NCBI RefSeq assembly: GCF_040802235.1
Contig: NC_133169.1
Span: 46,445,034 to 46,509,033 of the forward strand
Length of the DNA stretch: 64,000 nucleotides
Direction of reading: 5' to 3'
Origin: Manis javanica
Taxonomy: Eukaryota > Chordata > Mammalia > Pholidota > Manidae
In this document: positions 37,400 to 48,639 of the stretch, piece by piece
How the letters are laid out: every line of letters begins with the position of its first letter
Position numbering within the stretch: position 1 is the first letter of the stretch
Program-made: the position numbers and the translations under genes
Notes under the pieces: model-generated
The model's database searches: none
The model's input: only the letters and a program-made list of their open reading frames with translations
What the model was told of the DNA's origin: nothing

Positions 37400-38150
37400 A
37401 CTGTAAACAATACACAATTAGGAAATAAGACAACAAAGTCCTTAGCATCATTAGTCATCAATGAAATGCAAATCAAAACCAAAATGAGTTACTGCATCCA
37501 GTAGTTCCTAAAATGAAGAAGGCTGAGAAAACCCACAATTTCTGCTCATTTGGAACTACTGGTCCTACTGTGCTCTGCTGTGTAGTGTAATATCAAGCAA
37601 CCACTTTGAAAGGGTGGCCATAAAATTCATGATGTACCTACCAAAAGAAGTAAAAACATGATCACAAATAGGAGGTCAAGGTAATTTTAGTCATAACAGT
37701 TTAACCCTGAAGATAGCCCAGATATCCACTGACAAAATAGTGGATAAATAAAAGGTGATATATTCAAAGAATAAAATAAAATGTAGCAAAAAAAAGAACA
37801 AACTTAGGAAAACTAAGTGTGGAGTGATCATCAAAAAGATATTAAACTGATATACGTATACATATACACATATATATGTATGTGTGTATTTTAGTTACAC
37901 TGATATGACAATCAAGAATAGACCAAATTGGAGGTCAGATATGCAAATAAGAGCAGTGGTTGTAGCTGGGGAGAATTTCCTGGAAAGGACACATGGGACA
38001 TTTTTGTGGTGGGGGAAGTTGTGTGTCTTGATACTGGGCCTGAGTTACAAACGCATGTATGGTAGAGAGTGGTTGATAGGCACACTTCACATGTGACTAA
38101 CCTACTCTTTGTAAATTATACAATAATTTGAAGCAAATGTCAACAAGTGA
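37400..38150 (+). repeat. Old L1 3' end in the OR2T8-like 3' flank, unit C
   Basis: Plus-strand late ORF2 and 3' UTR of an old L1 ('catcaatgaaatgcaaatcaaaacc' wording near 37458). It lies in the same position relative to the OR as in units A and B. A TATACA/TGTG microsatellite is at 37850-37890 and a TG/TA run at 38344-38380. Confidence 0.7.
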
Positions 38151-38343
38151 TCTTCAAAAATAAATACTTAGTTGACTTTTTAAACAAACAGTTTTGCAAA
38201 AATTGGAGTAGAAACATTGTAGTTAGGATTTGTATTTCACAGATTTATAAAACTCCACAATTCGATTTGCTCATGACACTTTAGTATATGATCTGCAAAT
38301 ATGTAGCTTTTTTCACAATTCAGAAAAATAGAAAACTGTATGT

Positions 38344-38346
38344 GCA

Positions 38347-38379
<33 letters not shown>

Positions 38380-38380
38380 G
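38344..38380. repeat. (TG)n(TA)n microsatellite
   Basis: A gtgtgtgtgta stretch passes directly into an uninterrupted ta run, just downstream of pseudogene copy C. Simple repeat only. Confidence 0.85.
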
Positions 38381-38446
38381 CTTCACTCTAGAAAATCTCA
38401 CCGTCAGCTTGTTTAATCTTACACTTTGGGACATAGAAGCATAATG

Positions 38447-39352
38447 TTATTCATGACTCAAGGCTGTACACTGACCCACACACTTTCTCAGGGCTCCCTT
38501 CACCTCATTATTCCTTAGACTATAGATAATGGGATTCAGCATAGGGGTGAAGATAGTATAAAATGCAGCAACAACTTTATCAATGTTAGCTGACCCATAG
38601 GATTTGGGTCTCATATGGATAAATATTGCAGCTACATAAAACAGTCCCACCACAGCCAAATGTGTGGAGCACATGGCAAAAGCCTTTCTGCGGGCTTCTG
38701 CAGAAAGCATCTGGGGAACAGCAGCCAGGATGAGATTGTAGGAGGTCAGGATGAGGGAAAATGGGACCAGGAGCATTAACACACAGCAGGTGTACATGGT
38801 GTATTCAAAGACAGATGTGTCAGCACAAGCCAAACGCACCAGAGCGGGCGCCTCACAAAAGAAATGGTCAATCTCATGACCTCTGCAAAATGGGAAGCTC
38901 AGGGTGGCAGCAGCCTGCAGGAGCCCATCAGCTGCCCCCAGGAACCAGGACCCCCAGGTCATTGTCAGGTATAATCGCCAGCTCATGAGGATGGGGTATC
39001 TCAGAGGGTGGCAAATAGCCACATAGCAGTCATAGGAAATGGTTGCTAAGAGGAAGAACTCTCCCCTTTCCAGAGTGATGAAGAACAATATCTGTACACC
39101 ACAGCCAGTGGGGAAGATGGACTTTCTCCCTGTCACATAGTCAGCAGCCATTTTGGGCACAATAGTGCAGACTAGAATCATGTCCATGAGGGAGGCTGGC
39201 TCACCAGGAGGTACATGGGTTTTGGTGAATCAGCAGGATCACGAGGGCGTTGCCCACGAGGGAGGTGAAGGCAACTGTCAGAGCTATCACAGAGAAACAG
39301 GTGGTTAGAGTCCTAGGAGGATGAAATCTGAGGTGGTGTTCCCACTCGTCAT
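38447..39352 (-). pseudogene. OR2T8-like olfactory receptor pseudogene, copy C
   Basis: The 3' three quarters, from [13 protein letters not shown] (39187) to the stop at 38447, is open for 246 codons and close to copy B. Residues equivalent to B 154-198 are the same in both copies. The DRY motif is DCY ([10 protein letters not shown]). The 5' part, starting at the ATG at 39352 ([15 protein letters not shown]), is broken. A deletion in the TM1 region brings a stop after LLGL, further small deletions follow around 39215-39310, and the 1-base deletion near 39200 (gggagg in place of gggagag) is the same as in copy [10 protein letters not shown] replaces KAFSTCSSH. An acceptor-like sequence upstream resembles that of copy A, but the usual GTTTC before the ATG is one base shorter. 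Confidence 0.92.
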
Positions 39353-42300
39353 GTTTTCACACAGGACTGACACTGGAAATGGAGAAGCAGATGAGTTCCA
39401 GGATACACAGCACTTCGTTTCATTTATGTTTTTGCTTGGAAAGCACTTGTGCGCTTTCAAAACCTTCATCTGCCATTTGTAAAATCTATTAACTTGGGCA
39501 TAAAATTAGCTTCAACTTTTTCTCATTTCCAAGGTTTCCATAACTACTCTTTGACTTGAGTACTGAATAATTGGCATAATTTTAACAAGTTGCCAATGAA
39601 GTGCAAATGCTTTGTTAAGTGTGGTTTTGCTCTATGTTACACTACATAAATGGACTACAGCCATATTATTCACCTATTTTCAGGTATGATTATGCTTGGC
39701 TTATATCATGTTTGGACAATATTCAGAAGCTGAGCTAAATCATTGTTTTTAGTTAAAGAAATCTGTGTACATGATATTGAGCTTTATAGATATATAACAT
39801 ATCAAAATTCATTGAAGCCTTCCAAAAATCAGTTAATTTTTCCTGTTATTGATTAATCCAGGAAGGCAATTTTACATTCCAAACATGAGGACTTATATTC
39901 TGAAGCCTATAAGCTGGAAGGACTGAGTCTATAGGTGGAAAAATAGCTCAAGTATAAATTGTTAGTGTTTTTGGTCTGATTTTACTGAATTATACAATGA
40001 AAACAACAGTGACCTTGGAAACATTTTCTCCTATTGTAAGACTAGAATATTAAATCACAGTTTCATTGACTGTAAAAGGTATTTTTCTGTAATGAGGCTC
40101 TTTCCCCTCAAAGTCACAAAGACACAACCTTTCCTGGATAAAGAGGATAAAATAAAACTCCACGGATATTCACCCAAGCAGACATAAATTAATTTCTTCT
40201 TCATTTCCAAGGGAATGTAAATCTTTATGGACTGTGATCTGCTGGTGCTGAAGCTGTTCTAACCTGGGGGATAAATGCAACCATAACTCCAGAGACAAGG
40301 ATGATGATTTGATCTCAAGCTCTGGTTTAATTCAATGAGGTTTCATAGCAGAATGGGTCCCACTGTTCCAAGGGCTTTTCTCCTCCCACCCCCACTTTAC
40401 ATGTCCAATTTGCAAAGCCAGGTAAACTGGAAAAATCAGTGCAAAATCTCCCTCAATCCCTGACTGTATTGCTTCCACATCACCATTGTACCGGCAGCCT
40501 TCTGCTTGAGGGTTTTAGTTGGTTGGTTTAGTTAGATATCCTAGATACACACTTCCCCCTTGCCTAGCGGAACCTGCATTTACCAAAACTCTGTGATCTG
40601 CACACCATCATATCTCCAATGCGTGCACCACACTCACAATAACTATATTAAATACTTAATTATTACCTTTAATATTCCTTCCCTTAAGGACCTCAAAAAC
40701 CCTCATTTCTTTTACTTGTGACTTCAGCTTTTCCTGTATGTGGACATTCCCTGTTGTTGGCAATTGATAGAATATTGAATTTGTTTAGAGACCAATGCAT
40801 AATTTAGTAACTGTGTAATGTTGGGGAAATTTCTTAAATTTTGGTACATCTTACCCGTTTTTAAGAGTTTGGCCAATTAAGTAAACTATTTCATATATTG
40901 TGCAATCTTGAGAACTCTTTTCCATCTCCTTAAGCTGAAAATCTGAACCAATGAAACAGCAATGTCCTGGGGACAGCAGCACAGCATCGCGAATACAGCC
41001 AATAATGCTGCAACATCTCTCTTTGTTCACAGATAGTAACAGCACTAGAGAAAGTGAGGATTTAATAACATGGTTAACTGTTGAGCCACTGTGTTGTATA
41101 TTTAAAATCAATATGAGTTTTATATCAGTGATGTTTCAATAAAAATAAAATTTAAAGAACAATAATGCCACATTCTGCTTTCCCCTCAGCCCTTGGCAGT
41201 CTGCTTCCTGGCTCTGCTAATTTGTCTACTCTAGAATCCCCAAATAAATGGAATAAATGGAACCACAGTTTTTATCCTTTTGTAAGCAACTTAATTTACT
41301 CAATATTGCATCTTCAACATTTATGCATGCCCTAACATGCTCAGAATTTCCTTCTCTTTTAAGGCTAATTAATAGTTCTTTGTATGTACATACTGCATTT
41401 TGTTTATTAATTAGTTCATCCATCCATGGACATTTGGGTTGCTTCCACTTCCTTTAACATTATGTTAAGTAGTAATTTAATAGGATTCTAATGGCAGATT
41501 ATACATTTTTTATTTTGACAGGATAAAAAATACTTTGACAAAAATAGAGTTATTCGAGCTAACTCCTGCTAAATCATGCAAAATAGATTTAGATGTTTTT
41601 GAGAATATCCACAACTTATATGAGTATTAGTTTACAAACTATATTTTCTTATTATGAAGTTTCTAGTATTGCTCAAGTATTTTGTTAAATTTGGTATCAT
41701 TAGCAATTAAATTCTCAATGGAGATTGGTGTTACATCTATTAATTTTATTTTTAGTTGAAATAAATGTGTAAAAACTACCAGGGACATGGATTCTAATTG
41801 TCTAGTCAGCATACTATAGCATTTATATTATTTAATGTAATGATCCTGTAAGAGTGCCTAGTTCGATTAAATGAGTGGTGGGCAATTATATTTGCCTAAG
41901 ATATTATAACAAAATTCTTTTAGTAAAATTATTTTCTATATTTTCATATTACATAGGTGAGATAATTTACCACTAGTTAAAATGTTTATAACTTATGAAA
42001 AAAGAGTCTAAGGGATAATTCTAACAAGTGTTATGGGTTCAAAATGTGGTTGAAGTTAACAATAAAGAATTAATTCATCTTGGAAATAAAATATCTACAC
42101 TGACATTAAATGGAAGCATGAAATATCAACATTGACTTGTGTAGAAATAGGCAAATTTATAACACTGAAAAGTAAATATTTTCCTTATCTTTCTTCAGTA
42201 TAGCGTCAGAAAGGTAGAGAATTTCTAACTATATTTTGTTCTGTTTCCATAGTCCTTTTGGTGCTAAAATTGTGATATCTTTGTTTATATCACAAACAAC

Positions 42301-43260
42301 CCTTCTCTTTTTCAATGTTGGAAGGAACAAACATATTTTACACTTTTCATCATAATAACAGAAAATTTAGAACACTGCTTATGATTTTCTTTTCTGTAAA
42401 TTTCTGATCTCTATTGCCCCACCTTAATATTAAAACTGTAGATCTTTTTCTTTTCCCCAGGATACTGAGATGACTAATCAACCTGTAGTGTAAAAAATAA
42501 AGTAGTAACACCCAAAACATTTACTTGATTGTACTGACAGTTTATTACAAGGGTTACAACTTCATGACTCAATTGGCTAGCATATGATTCATCTTCAGGA
42601 TGAATAAGAGGTGGGATTTTATTTGTAAAATTATATAGAGGCAGTGGTAAAATTATGGATTATCTGGAGTCCAAAATCCACAAGCAAATTATATGTTGAG
42701 TTCAGCATGACCTACTCACATAGGATGAAAATGATGACCCCCAACAGGTTGCCCTGGCACCCCTCTGAGCAGCATTGTCCTAAAGCACCACTGTGGATGG
42801 AGGATCTTCTAGTCTGTCTGCATCAGATTTGCTTATATCAGTGTCTGGAGTGCACTCTTAACGGGTGTGGCCTTTGACGTCTTTTGCTAAAAATACCGTC
42901 ATATTTCTATGCCTGAGCTGTGTAAGTATGCCACTGTGGATGCCCAAGATGTTTAAAAAGAACCCAGAGCTTCAATATACATCCACATCTCCTTTCAGAA
43001 AACTGTGATTGACTAAAATGAAAGAGACTCATTTATGAGTAAAAGTGAAATGTAAATACATGTCCTTGAAAATGTATGATGAGTTAAAAATACAATAAGG
43101 AGTAATTAATGTGATTCTGCTAGTACTTGTCTAAACTCTGATAAGTGGGGAACATTACCAAGTATGTTATTGAGAGCCCAATATCACCATAGTGATTAAA
43201 ATGATTAGCCCATGGTAGAAGTCACCTATCTTTTATGTCCTGAGGTTAATTTGGCAGTAT
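39353..43260. other. 5' flank of OR2T8-like copy C, part 1
   Basis: No gene is seen. The first about 140 bp is nearly the same as upstream of copy A. The rest corresponds to unit B (for example 42230-42600 with 21350-21760 and 42720-42900 with 21880-22030). It contains a short plus-strand L1 3' end (about 40950-41155, ending caataaaaataaaa), an insertion absent from B. It also contains the minus-strand old L1 fragment shared with B (about 41170-41480). Confidence 0.55.
40950..41155 (+). mobile_element. Short 5'-truncated L1 3' end
   Basis: This is an L1 terminal fragment about 200 bp long: 'ctgttgagccactgtgttgta' wording near 41078, 'caataaaaataaaa' at its end. Unit B has no matching insert at the equivalent place, so it arrived after duplication. 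Confidence 0.6.
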
Positions 43261-43269
43261 CACAGCTCT

Positions 43270-44235
43270 GCTATAAATAATAACTTGTTTTGCATTTCTC
43301 TTATGATTAGCAATGTGGAACATCTCTTTTTGGAGCTGTTGACCATCTCTATTTCTTCTTGAGAAAAATGTCTGATGAAGTCCTCTGTCCATTTTTTATT
43401 CAGAATATTATTTTTTTTGGTTTTTAGTTGCATGAGTTCTTTATATATTTTTTACATTAGTCCCTTATCAGATATATCATTTGCAAAAATCTGCTCTCAA
43501 ATCCACAATGAGATATTACCTCACGCCAATCATAGTGGCAATTACCAAAAAGACAAGAAATAAGTATTTGGCAAGGATGTGGAGAAAAGGAAACACTTTT
43601 ATGCTGTTGGTGAGAATGTAAATTTATGCAGCCATTATGGAAAACAGTGTGGTGGTTTCTCAATCAACTAAAAATGGGAACCACATATTACCCAGTAATT
43701 CCACTTCTGGGAATTTACACCCAAAAAAGAAAAATCACTAATCTGAAAAAAAAAACACTCCTATGTTTATTGCATTAGTTACAATAGTTAAGATGTAGAA
43801 CAAACTAAGTGTGCATTGATGATGAATGAATAAAGACATGACACATATATACAATGGACTATTACTCAGCCATAAAAATTTGTGGTGACATGGATAGAAG
43901 AAGGTATAAGACTAAATGTCTTATGGAATTGCACTTAATCTGTGGAATCTGAAAAACAAAACGAACAAAGAAATAAAACAGAAATAAACTCATAAAGAGA
44001 CAACAGACTTATCGTTGCCTAGGGGAGAGGAGTAAATAAAGGGTAAACCAGGTGAAGGGGATAAAGAGATACAAACTTTCAATTATAAAATTAACTAATC
44101 ATGAGGATGAATGTCCAACACAGGGAATTTAGTCAATACTACTGTAAGACATTTGTATGATGGCAGATGGTAACTATACTTATAAAAATAAGTATCAATT
44201 TGTGTTCATGCAATAGACTTTTAGTTTACATCTTA
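43270..44235 (+). mobile_element. L1 3' end with 5' inversion
   Basis: The part 43270-43500 is late ORF2 on the minus strand, and 43501-44235 is the continuation on the plus strand ('ccacaatgagatattacctcacgcc' wording from 43502, then the 3' UTR to about 44230). In sense order the two parts meet almost base to base: the inverted part ends near 'gagaaatgcaaaacaag' and the plus part begins at the following 'ccacaatgag'. This is the signature of twin priming. It is absent from units A and B. Confidence 0.85.
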
Positions 44236-45435
44236 TATGTTTGCACACAAGTACTAAAATCTGCTGTAATAACAACATTCACAGCAGATTGTATTCACTG
44301 TACCAAGCCCTTGTAGTTTTGTTCTATCTGGAATGCTTTTCATGATTTTGTTATTGACTCTCCTTAATATTTTCAGTTTCTAAGCAAAGTTTCCAACTTG
44401 GCTGCATCTTTTGCCAATCTTGTGACCTTGGTCTTGACTATGAGTATATGTTAATACCAGACTCCACTAATGAAAATTAAAACAACTCATCTTCTTCAAA
44501 GAATAGTTTATGGGAAAATCTGCCTCTGTACAACTGTCAAATACTGTAATTGCTTAATCCCATTGAACTGTGATTTTCAGTTTCTTTGTTTTAAAGGTAA
44601 GTCCATCAACGTTTTGTCCTTTGGGGTGTTTAATGTAAAATGGTGAATCTTACTCCCATTTAGAATATGATTGATCATGAGTTCAGTCAACATTAAAATT
44701 CAAGTTATATATGTTTTTATTTTAAAATCCCAGGACCTCGCTAGGTACAAGTGGTACATTGTGTGCAAGTAGACTTTAGGTTTCAAGTAAGATATTCAGC
44801 CAGACTGTAGCCATCATTTTCAATAAAGTCTTCATCTTTCCTTCTTCTGAATACTTTCATGGCTGTGGTCCCAGGTTCATCAAAATGAGGTTCTAGTAAC
44901 ACAGCTTGACCATTGTCAGAAGGGGTAGAAGGGACTTGGCCCAAAGAGGGCAAAGCCCTCCGTGAGATGCAGGGGGCATGGCAGTGATGGCCAGACATTC
45001 TCTGTGTTGTAGGAGAGGATGCATATACTGCTGTGAATTTCATCAAGCAAATGACCGTACAGTGAACCTGGGTGGGTAAATTGAGATTAATTAAATTCTG
45101 TGTATAAATATGGGGGTAACATTGGCAAACCAATGATAAATTTACCTGGCAAGGAAAGAAGATTTGCCACCCATTCATCAGACTTCACACAGACGGGCTG
45201 TCTAAAGGGCATCTAACAGGTGATTTGACCCAACCAGAAATCACAGACTATCAGGCTGGAAGCAAGGGAAAAAAATAATCTGCTGTTGCCTCCTCCACCC
45301 CCCCAGTTAGTATACTTGGTGTCTCTTGGGAAATAGACCGAAGCAGAGATCAGCATGCAAATTCATTGGGAAATGCTCTCAGGGTCAAACTCAGTGTGTG
45401 AAGGCGTCAGCCCTGGGCGCAGGGAGAAGTAATTA
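44236..45435. other. 5' flank of OR2T8-like copy C, part 2
   Basis: This resumes homology with unit B (about 22600-23830), for example 'tctgtggatt'-type and 'gagattaattaaattctg' wording near 45080 and 'gatcagcatgca' near 45345. The 131-codon minus-strand ORF at 44783-45178 has no conserved counterpart in unit B. The block ends abruptly against L1 sequence at about 45435. Confidence 0.55.
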
Positions 45436-45439
45436 ATTG

Positions 45440-45917
45440 TTCTACTTTCTTTGCTGTGGTTTTATTTCCCCTGGTGAAAGCTATTTAGCATTAGGAATAC
45501 TTCCATCTACAGCAGTCACCCCAAAATGCACTGTAGAGGTGGTTTGGGGGATGTAAATTCTCTCAGCTTTTGCCTATCCCTCATTCAAATTTAAATGATA
45601 ATCTTGCCCTGTATAGTATTCTTGGTTTGAGGCCCTTCTGATTCATTGCATTAAATATATCATGCCACTCCCTTCTGGCCTGTAAGATTTCTGTTGAGAA
45701 GTCTGATGATAGCCTGATAGGTTTTACTTTGTATGTGATCTTTTTTCTCTCTCTAGTTACTTTGAAAAGTCTGTCTTTATCCTTAATCCTTGCCATTTAA
45801 TTATTATATGTCTTGATGTCTTCCTTGGGTCCCTTGTGTTGAGAGAACTCTGCACCTCCATGGCTTGAGAGAGTATCTCCTTTCCCAGATTGGGGAATTT
45901 TTTTAACATTACCTATT
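45440..45917 (-). mobile_element. Older L1: end of ORF1 and start of inter-ORF region (left part)
   Basis: This is the left part of an older minus-strand L1 split by the young L1. The frame at 45581-45796 encodes MARIKDKDRLFKV...IRLSSDFSTEILQARREWHDIFNAMNQKGLKPRIL (quoted in pieces), the C-terminal domain of ORF1p. About 45440-45580 corresponds to the inter-ORF region of the young L1 at 52560-52765. ORF2 does not follow: at about 45440 the element stops against the OR-block flank. The right part is at 54377-55720. Confidence 0.88.
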
Positions 45918-45931
45918 CAAAGACACTTTCT
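45918..45931. repeat. Target-site duplication of the young L1, left copy
   Basis: CAAAGACACTTTCT at 45918-45931 is repeated exactly at 54363-54376. The two copies bracket the young L1, including its extra 3' segment and second poly-A, which proves that the whole 8.4-kb unit arrived in one insertion. Confidence 0.92.
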
Positions 45932-46228
45932 TTTTTTTTTGAGACGGCATCTCTCATATTTATTGATCAAATGGTTGTTAACAACAATAAAATTCTGCAT
46001 AGGGGACTCAATGCACAATCATTAATCAACCCCAAGCCTAGTTCTCAACAGTCTCCAATCGTCTGAAGAATAACGAACAAATTCTTACATGGTGAACAAA
46101 TTCTTACATAGTGCATAAGTTCTTACATGGTGAACAGTGCAAGGGCACTCATCACAGAAACTTTCGGTTTTGATCACACATTATGAACTATAAACAATCA
46201 GGTCAAATATGAATATTCGTTTGATTTT
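45931..46228 (-). repeat. Second, truncated L1 tail at the 3' end of the young L1
   Basis: About 290 bp are homologous to the last 290 bp of the young L1's own 3' UTR (46459-46755) but of a different subfamily: CTGCATAGGGGACTCAATGC here against CTGTATAGGGGGGTCAATGC there, with a 7-9-bp indel. It includes a tandem array of TTCTTACATGGTGAACAAA-like units at about 46080-46140 and ends in A10. Confidence 0.88.
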
Positions 46229-46446
46229 TTTTATTGAGAATAAACAAACATTTTATTTTCAGAAAAACAAAGATAAGACAGGCATTCTGTAAAAAAGTGA
46301 AGGAAAAAAACATGAAGAAACAATTTCAGAAGTTAATATTTAGTTTTAGAAGGGCATAAAACAACATAATTCTAAATGAATGGCTATTCTTAATAGAAGT
46401 TGAAAATGGCATACACATTTTTATTCCATGCCACTATAAATTTAGC
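46229..46446 (-). other. Candidate 3'-transduced flank between two L1 tails
   Basis: These 218 bases are not L1. Read on the minus strand they follow the A12 tract of the L1, contain AATAAA-type signals (AAAATAAAATG and, at the end, CTCAATAAAAAAAA), and pass directly into the second L1 tail. The simplest reading is source-locus DNA carried along when transcription ran through the L1's own polyadenylation site. Confidence 0.7.
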
Positions 46447-46785
46447 TTTTTTTTTTTTGAGAGGGCATCTCTCATATTTATTGATCAAATGGTTGTTAAC
46501 AACAATAAAATTCTGTATAGGGGGGTCAATGCTCAATGCACAATCATTAATCCATCTCAAGCCTAATTCACGTCAGTCTCCAATCTTCTGAAGCATAACG
46601 AACAAGTTCTTACATGAGAAACGAATTCTTACATAGTGAATAAATTCTTACATGGTGAACAGTACAAGGGCAGTCATCACAGAAACTTTCGGTTTGGATC
46701 ACGCATTATGACCTATAAACAATGAGGTCAAATATGAATATTCGTTTGATTTTTGTACTTGATTGATATGTTGATCCCACATTTC

Positions 46786-46816
46786 TCCCTTTATTATTAT
46801 TATTATTTTTATTTTT
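46786..46816. repeat. (TTA)n/(TTTTA)n simple repeat
   Basis: A ttattattattatt run lies in the L1 3' UTR, a part of this L1's own sequence. Confidence 0.8.
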
Positions 46817-48429
46817 AATAAAATGCTGAAGTGATAGGTAGATGCAAGATAAAGGTAGAAAACATAGTTTAGTGTTGTAAGAGAGCAATTGTAGATGATC
46901 AGGTGTGTGCCTGTAGACTATGTGTTAATCCAGGCTAGACAAGGGCAGCAAAACATCCACGGATGCAGAAGATTTCTCTCAAAGCAGGGGAGGTGAGGTT
47001 CTGAGCCTCACCTCTGTTGATCCCCAAATTCTCACCTGATGGCCCCCCTGCGACTGTGCCTGTCTTAGGTTGTTCCTCCCTTGAGGAATCTTACCCGTCT
47101 CTGGCTAACCAGTCATCTTCCGGGGCCATACAGGGAAATGTAAAGTTGGTAAGTGAGAGAGAAGCCATATTGTTTGAAAAGGTTAGCTTTTTACTTCTTT
47201 GCAGATTTATGCCCTGTGAGTTCTATGCCCAGCACTTGTCTCGAGGTATCTTTACCACCTGGGGAATTATGATACTCAGTAAATTCGATATGAGGCACAA
47301 ATGCTATTTAAGAGTTGTAATTAGGAAAGAATAAGAAAAGCTATAGAGGTAGCATATGGAAGAAAACAAGGGAGGATTGATTATTTCTTTGACATATCTT
47401 CTTGTAGAGTACCTTAAGTATGTATAGGTTTTAACCTTCTACCTAACTTGTGCACACATATTAACATAATAGGAATATGGTGACATAAACTAAGCAAATC
47501 TATAATTACCAGCCATCTCCAGTGAAGCCAAGAAAACCAGTTAGGCACCCTAGGCATTTGTGAGAATTTGTCTATGATATGATGGATATTGTCCAACTGT
47601 ACTTGAACAGTCTGAGAGAAATCAGACAAATTAAAGCAACCCATTTCTGGGATCTGTTCACATCCCATATGTTCTTTTAACCACAGATAGTCTATAGTCA
47701 TAAGATTTTGGAGTGCTACAACTTGCACCCCTCCCAACTCCTGGTTGAGTTCCAACAGTAGAGATCCACTCAAATTCGTTGTCTCACTGTATGCACATGC
47801 CAGCCTAGACATCTCCCTCCTCATTCCAGTGGCAAGTCCAGGAAACGGTGGGATAGATGCAGCCACAACCCCAGCATCGCCCAGATCCCTGTGGAGGCTT
47901 TTTGATGATAATCCCCTGGCACGAGTACTCCAGAGAGTGCTGATGCCGGAAGCTCCTCCTCATATCGTATCTTAGTTCATTTTCTGGGTAGCCAAGCTAG
48001 TCCTTGATCTTCTGCATAAAAACAAACAGACCCTTTGCCCACACTTTGACATGCCCTCTATACCACTGTGTAGAAATCATTGGAGGTCCCCACAAAGGAA
48101 CAGCTTTTTTTTATTGTTTTTTTTTTTATTAAGAGACAGGAATATTATCAGAAAAGAGTACCTCTATAGCCAATCATCTGACATCCTTTAAGTGATCAAA
48201 ATTAAGGATATTTAAAGCATGCATTAATCTTTGATTTACCAATAGTTATATCCTATCAAGGAGTAATCCCCCTTTTCTTTCTTTCTTTTTTTAATCTTTA
48301 ATCTACACTTATATGAAGAATACTATGTTTACTATGCTCTCCCCTATACCAAGTCCCCCCTAAAAACCACATTACAGTCACTGCCCATCAGCATAGCAAA
48401 ATGTTGTAGAATCACTACTTCTCCTCTCT

Positions 48430-48556
48430 GTGTTGTACAGCCCTCCCTCCGCTTTCTCCCTCTCCCCCTATGCATGCTAATCTTAATACCCCCTTTCTTA
48501 TTTCCCCCCCTTATCCCTCCCTGCCCACCCATCCTCCCTAGTTCCTTTCCCTTTGG
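48430..48556 (-). other. G-rich polypurine tract of the L1 3' UTR
   Basis: On the L1 sense (minus) strand this is a nearly pure purine run with repeated GGG and GGGG groups, interrupted around a TAGCATGCATAG-like centre. G-rich polypurine tracts in this place are a known trait of mammalian L1 3' UTRs and can fold as G-quadruplexes. The 75-codon frame across it is not a gene. Confidence 0.8.
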
Positions 48557-48639
48557 TACCTGTTGGTCCATTTTTGGATTCTGTAATTCCGCTGCTAATT
48601 TGTTCCTTCAGTTTTTCCTTTGTTCTTATACTCCTCAGT

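Noticed and set aside
44783-45178. 131-codon minus-strand frame
   Set aside because: The equivalent segment of unit B (about 23200-23500) has no corresponding frame.
47017-47975. Frames of 76-150 codons in the L1 3' UTR
   Set aside because: They lie in the non-coding 3' UTR and show no known domain.
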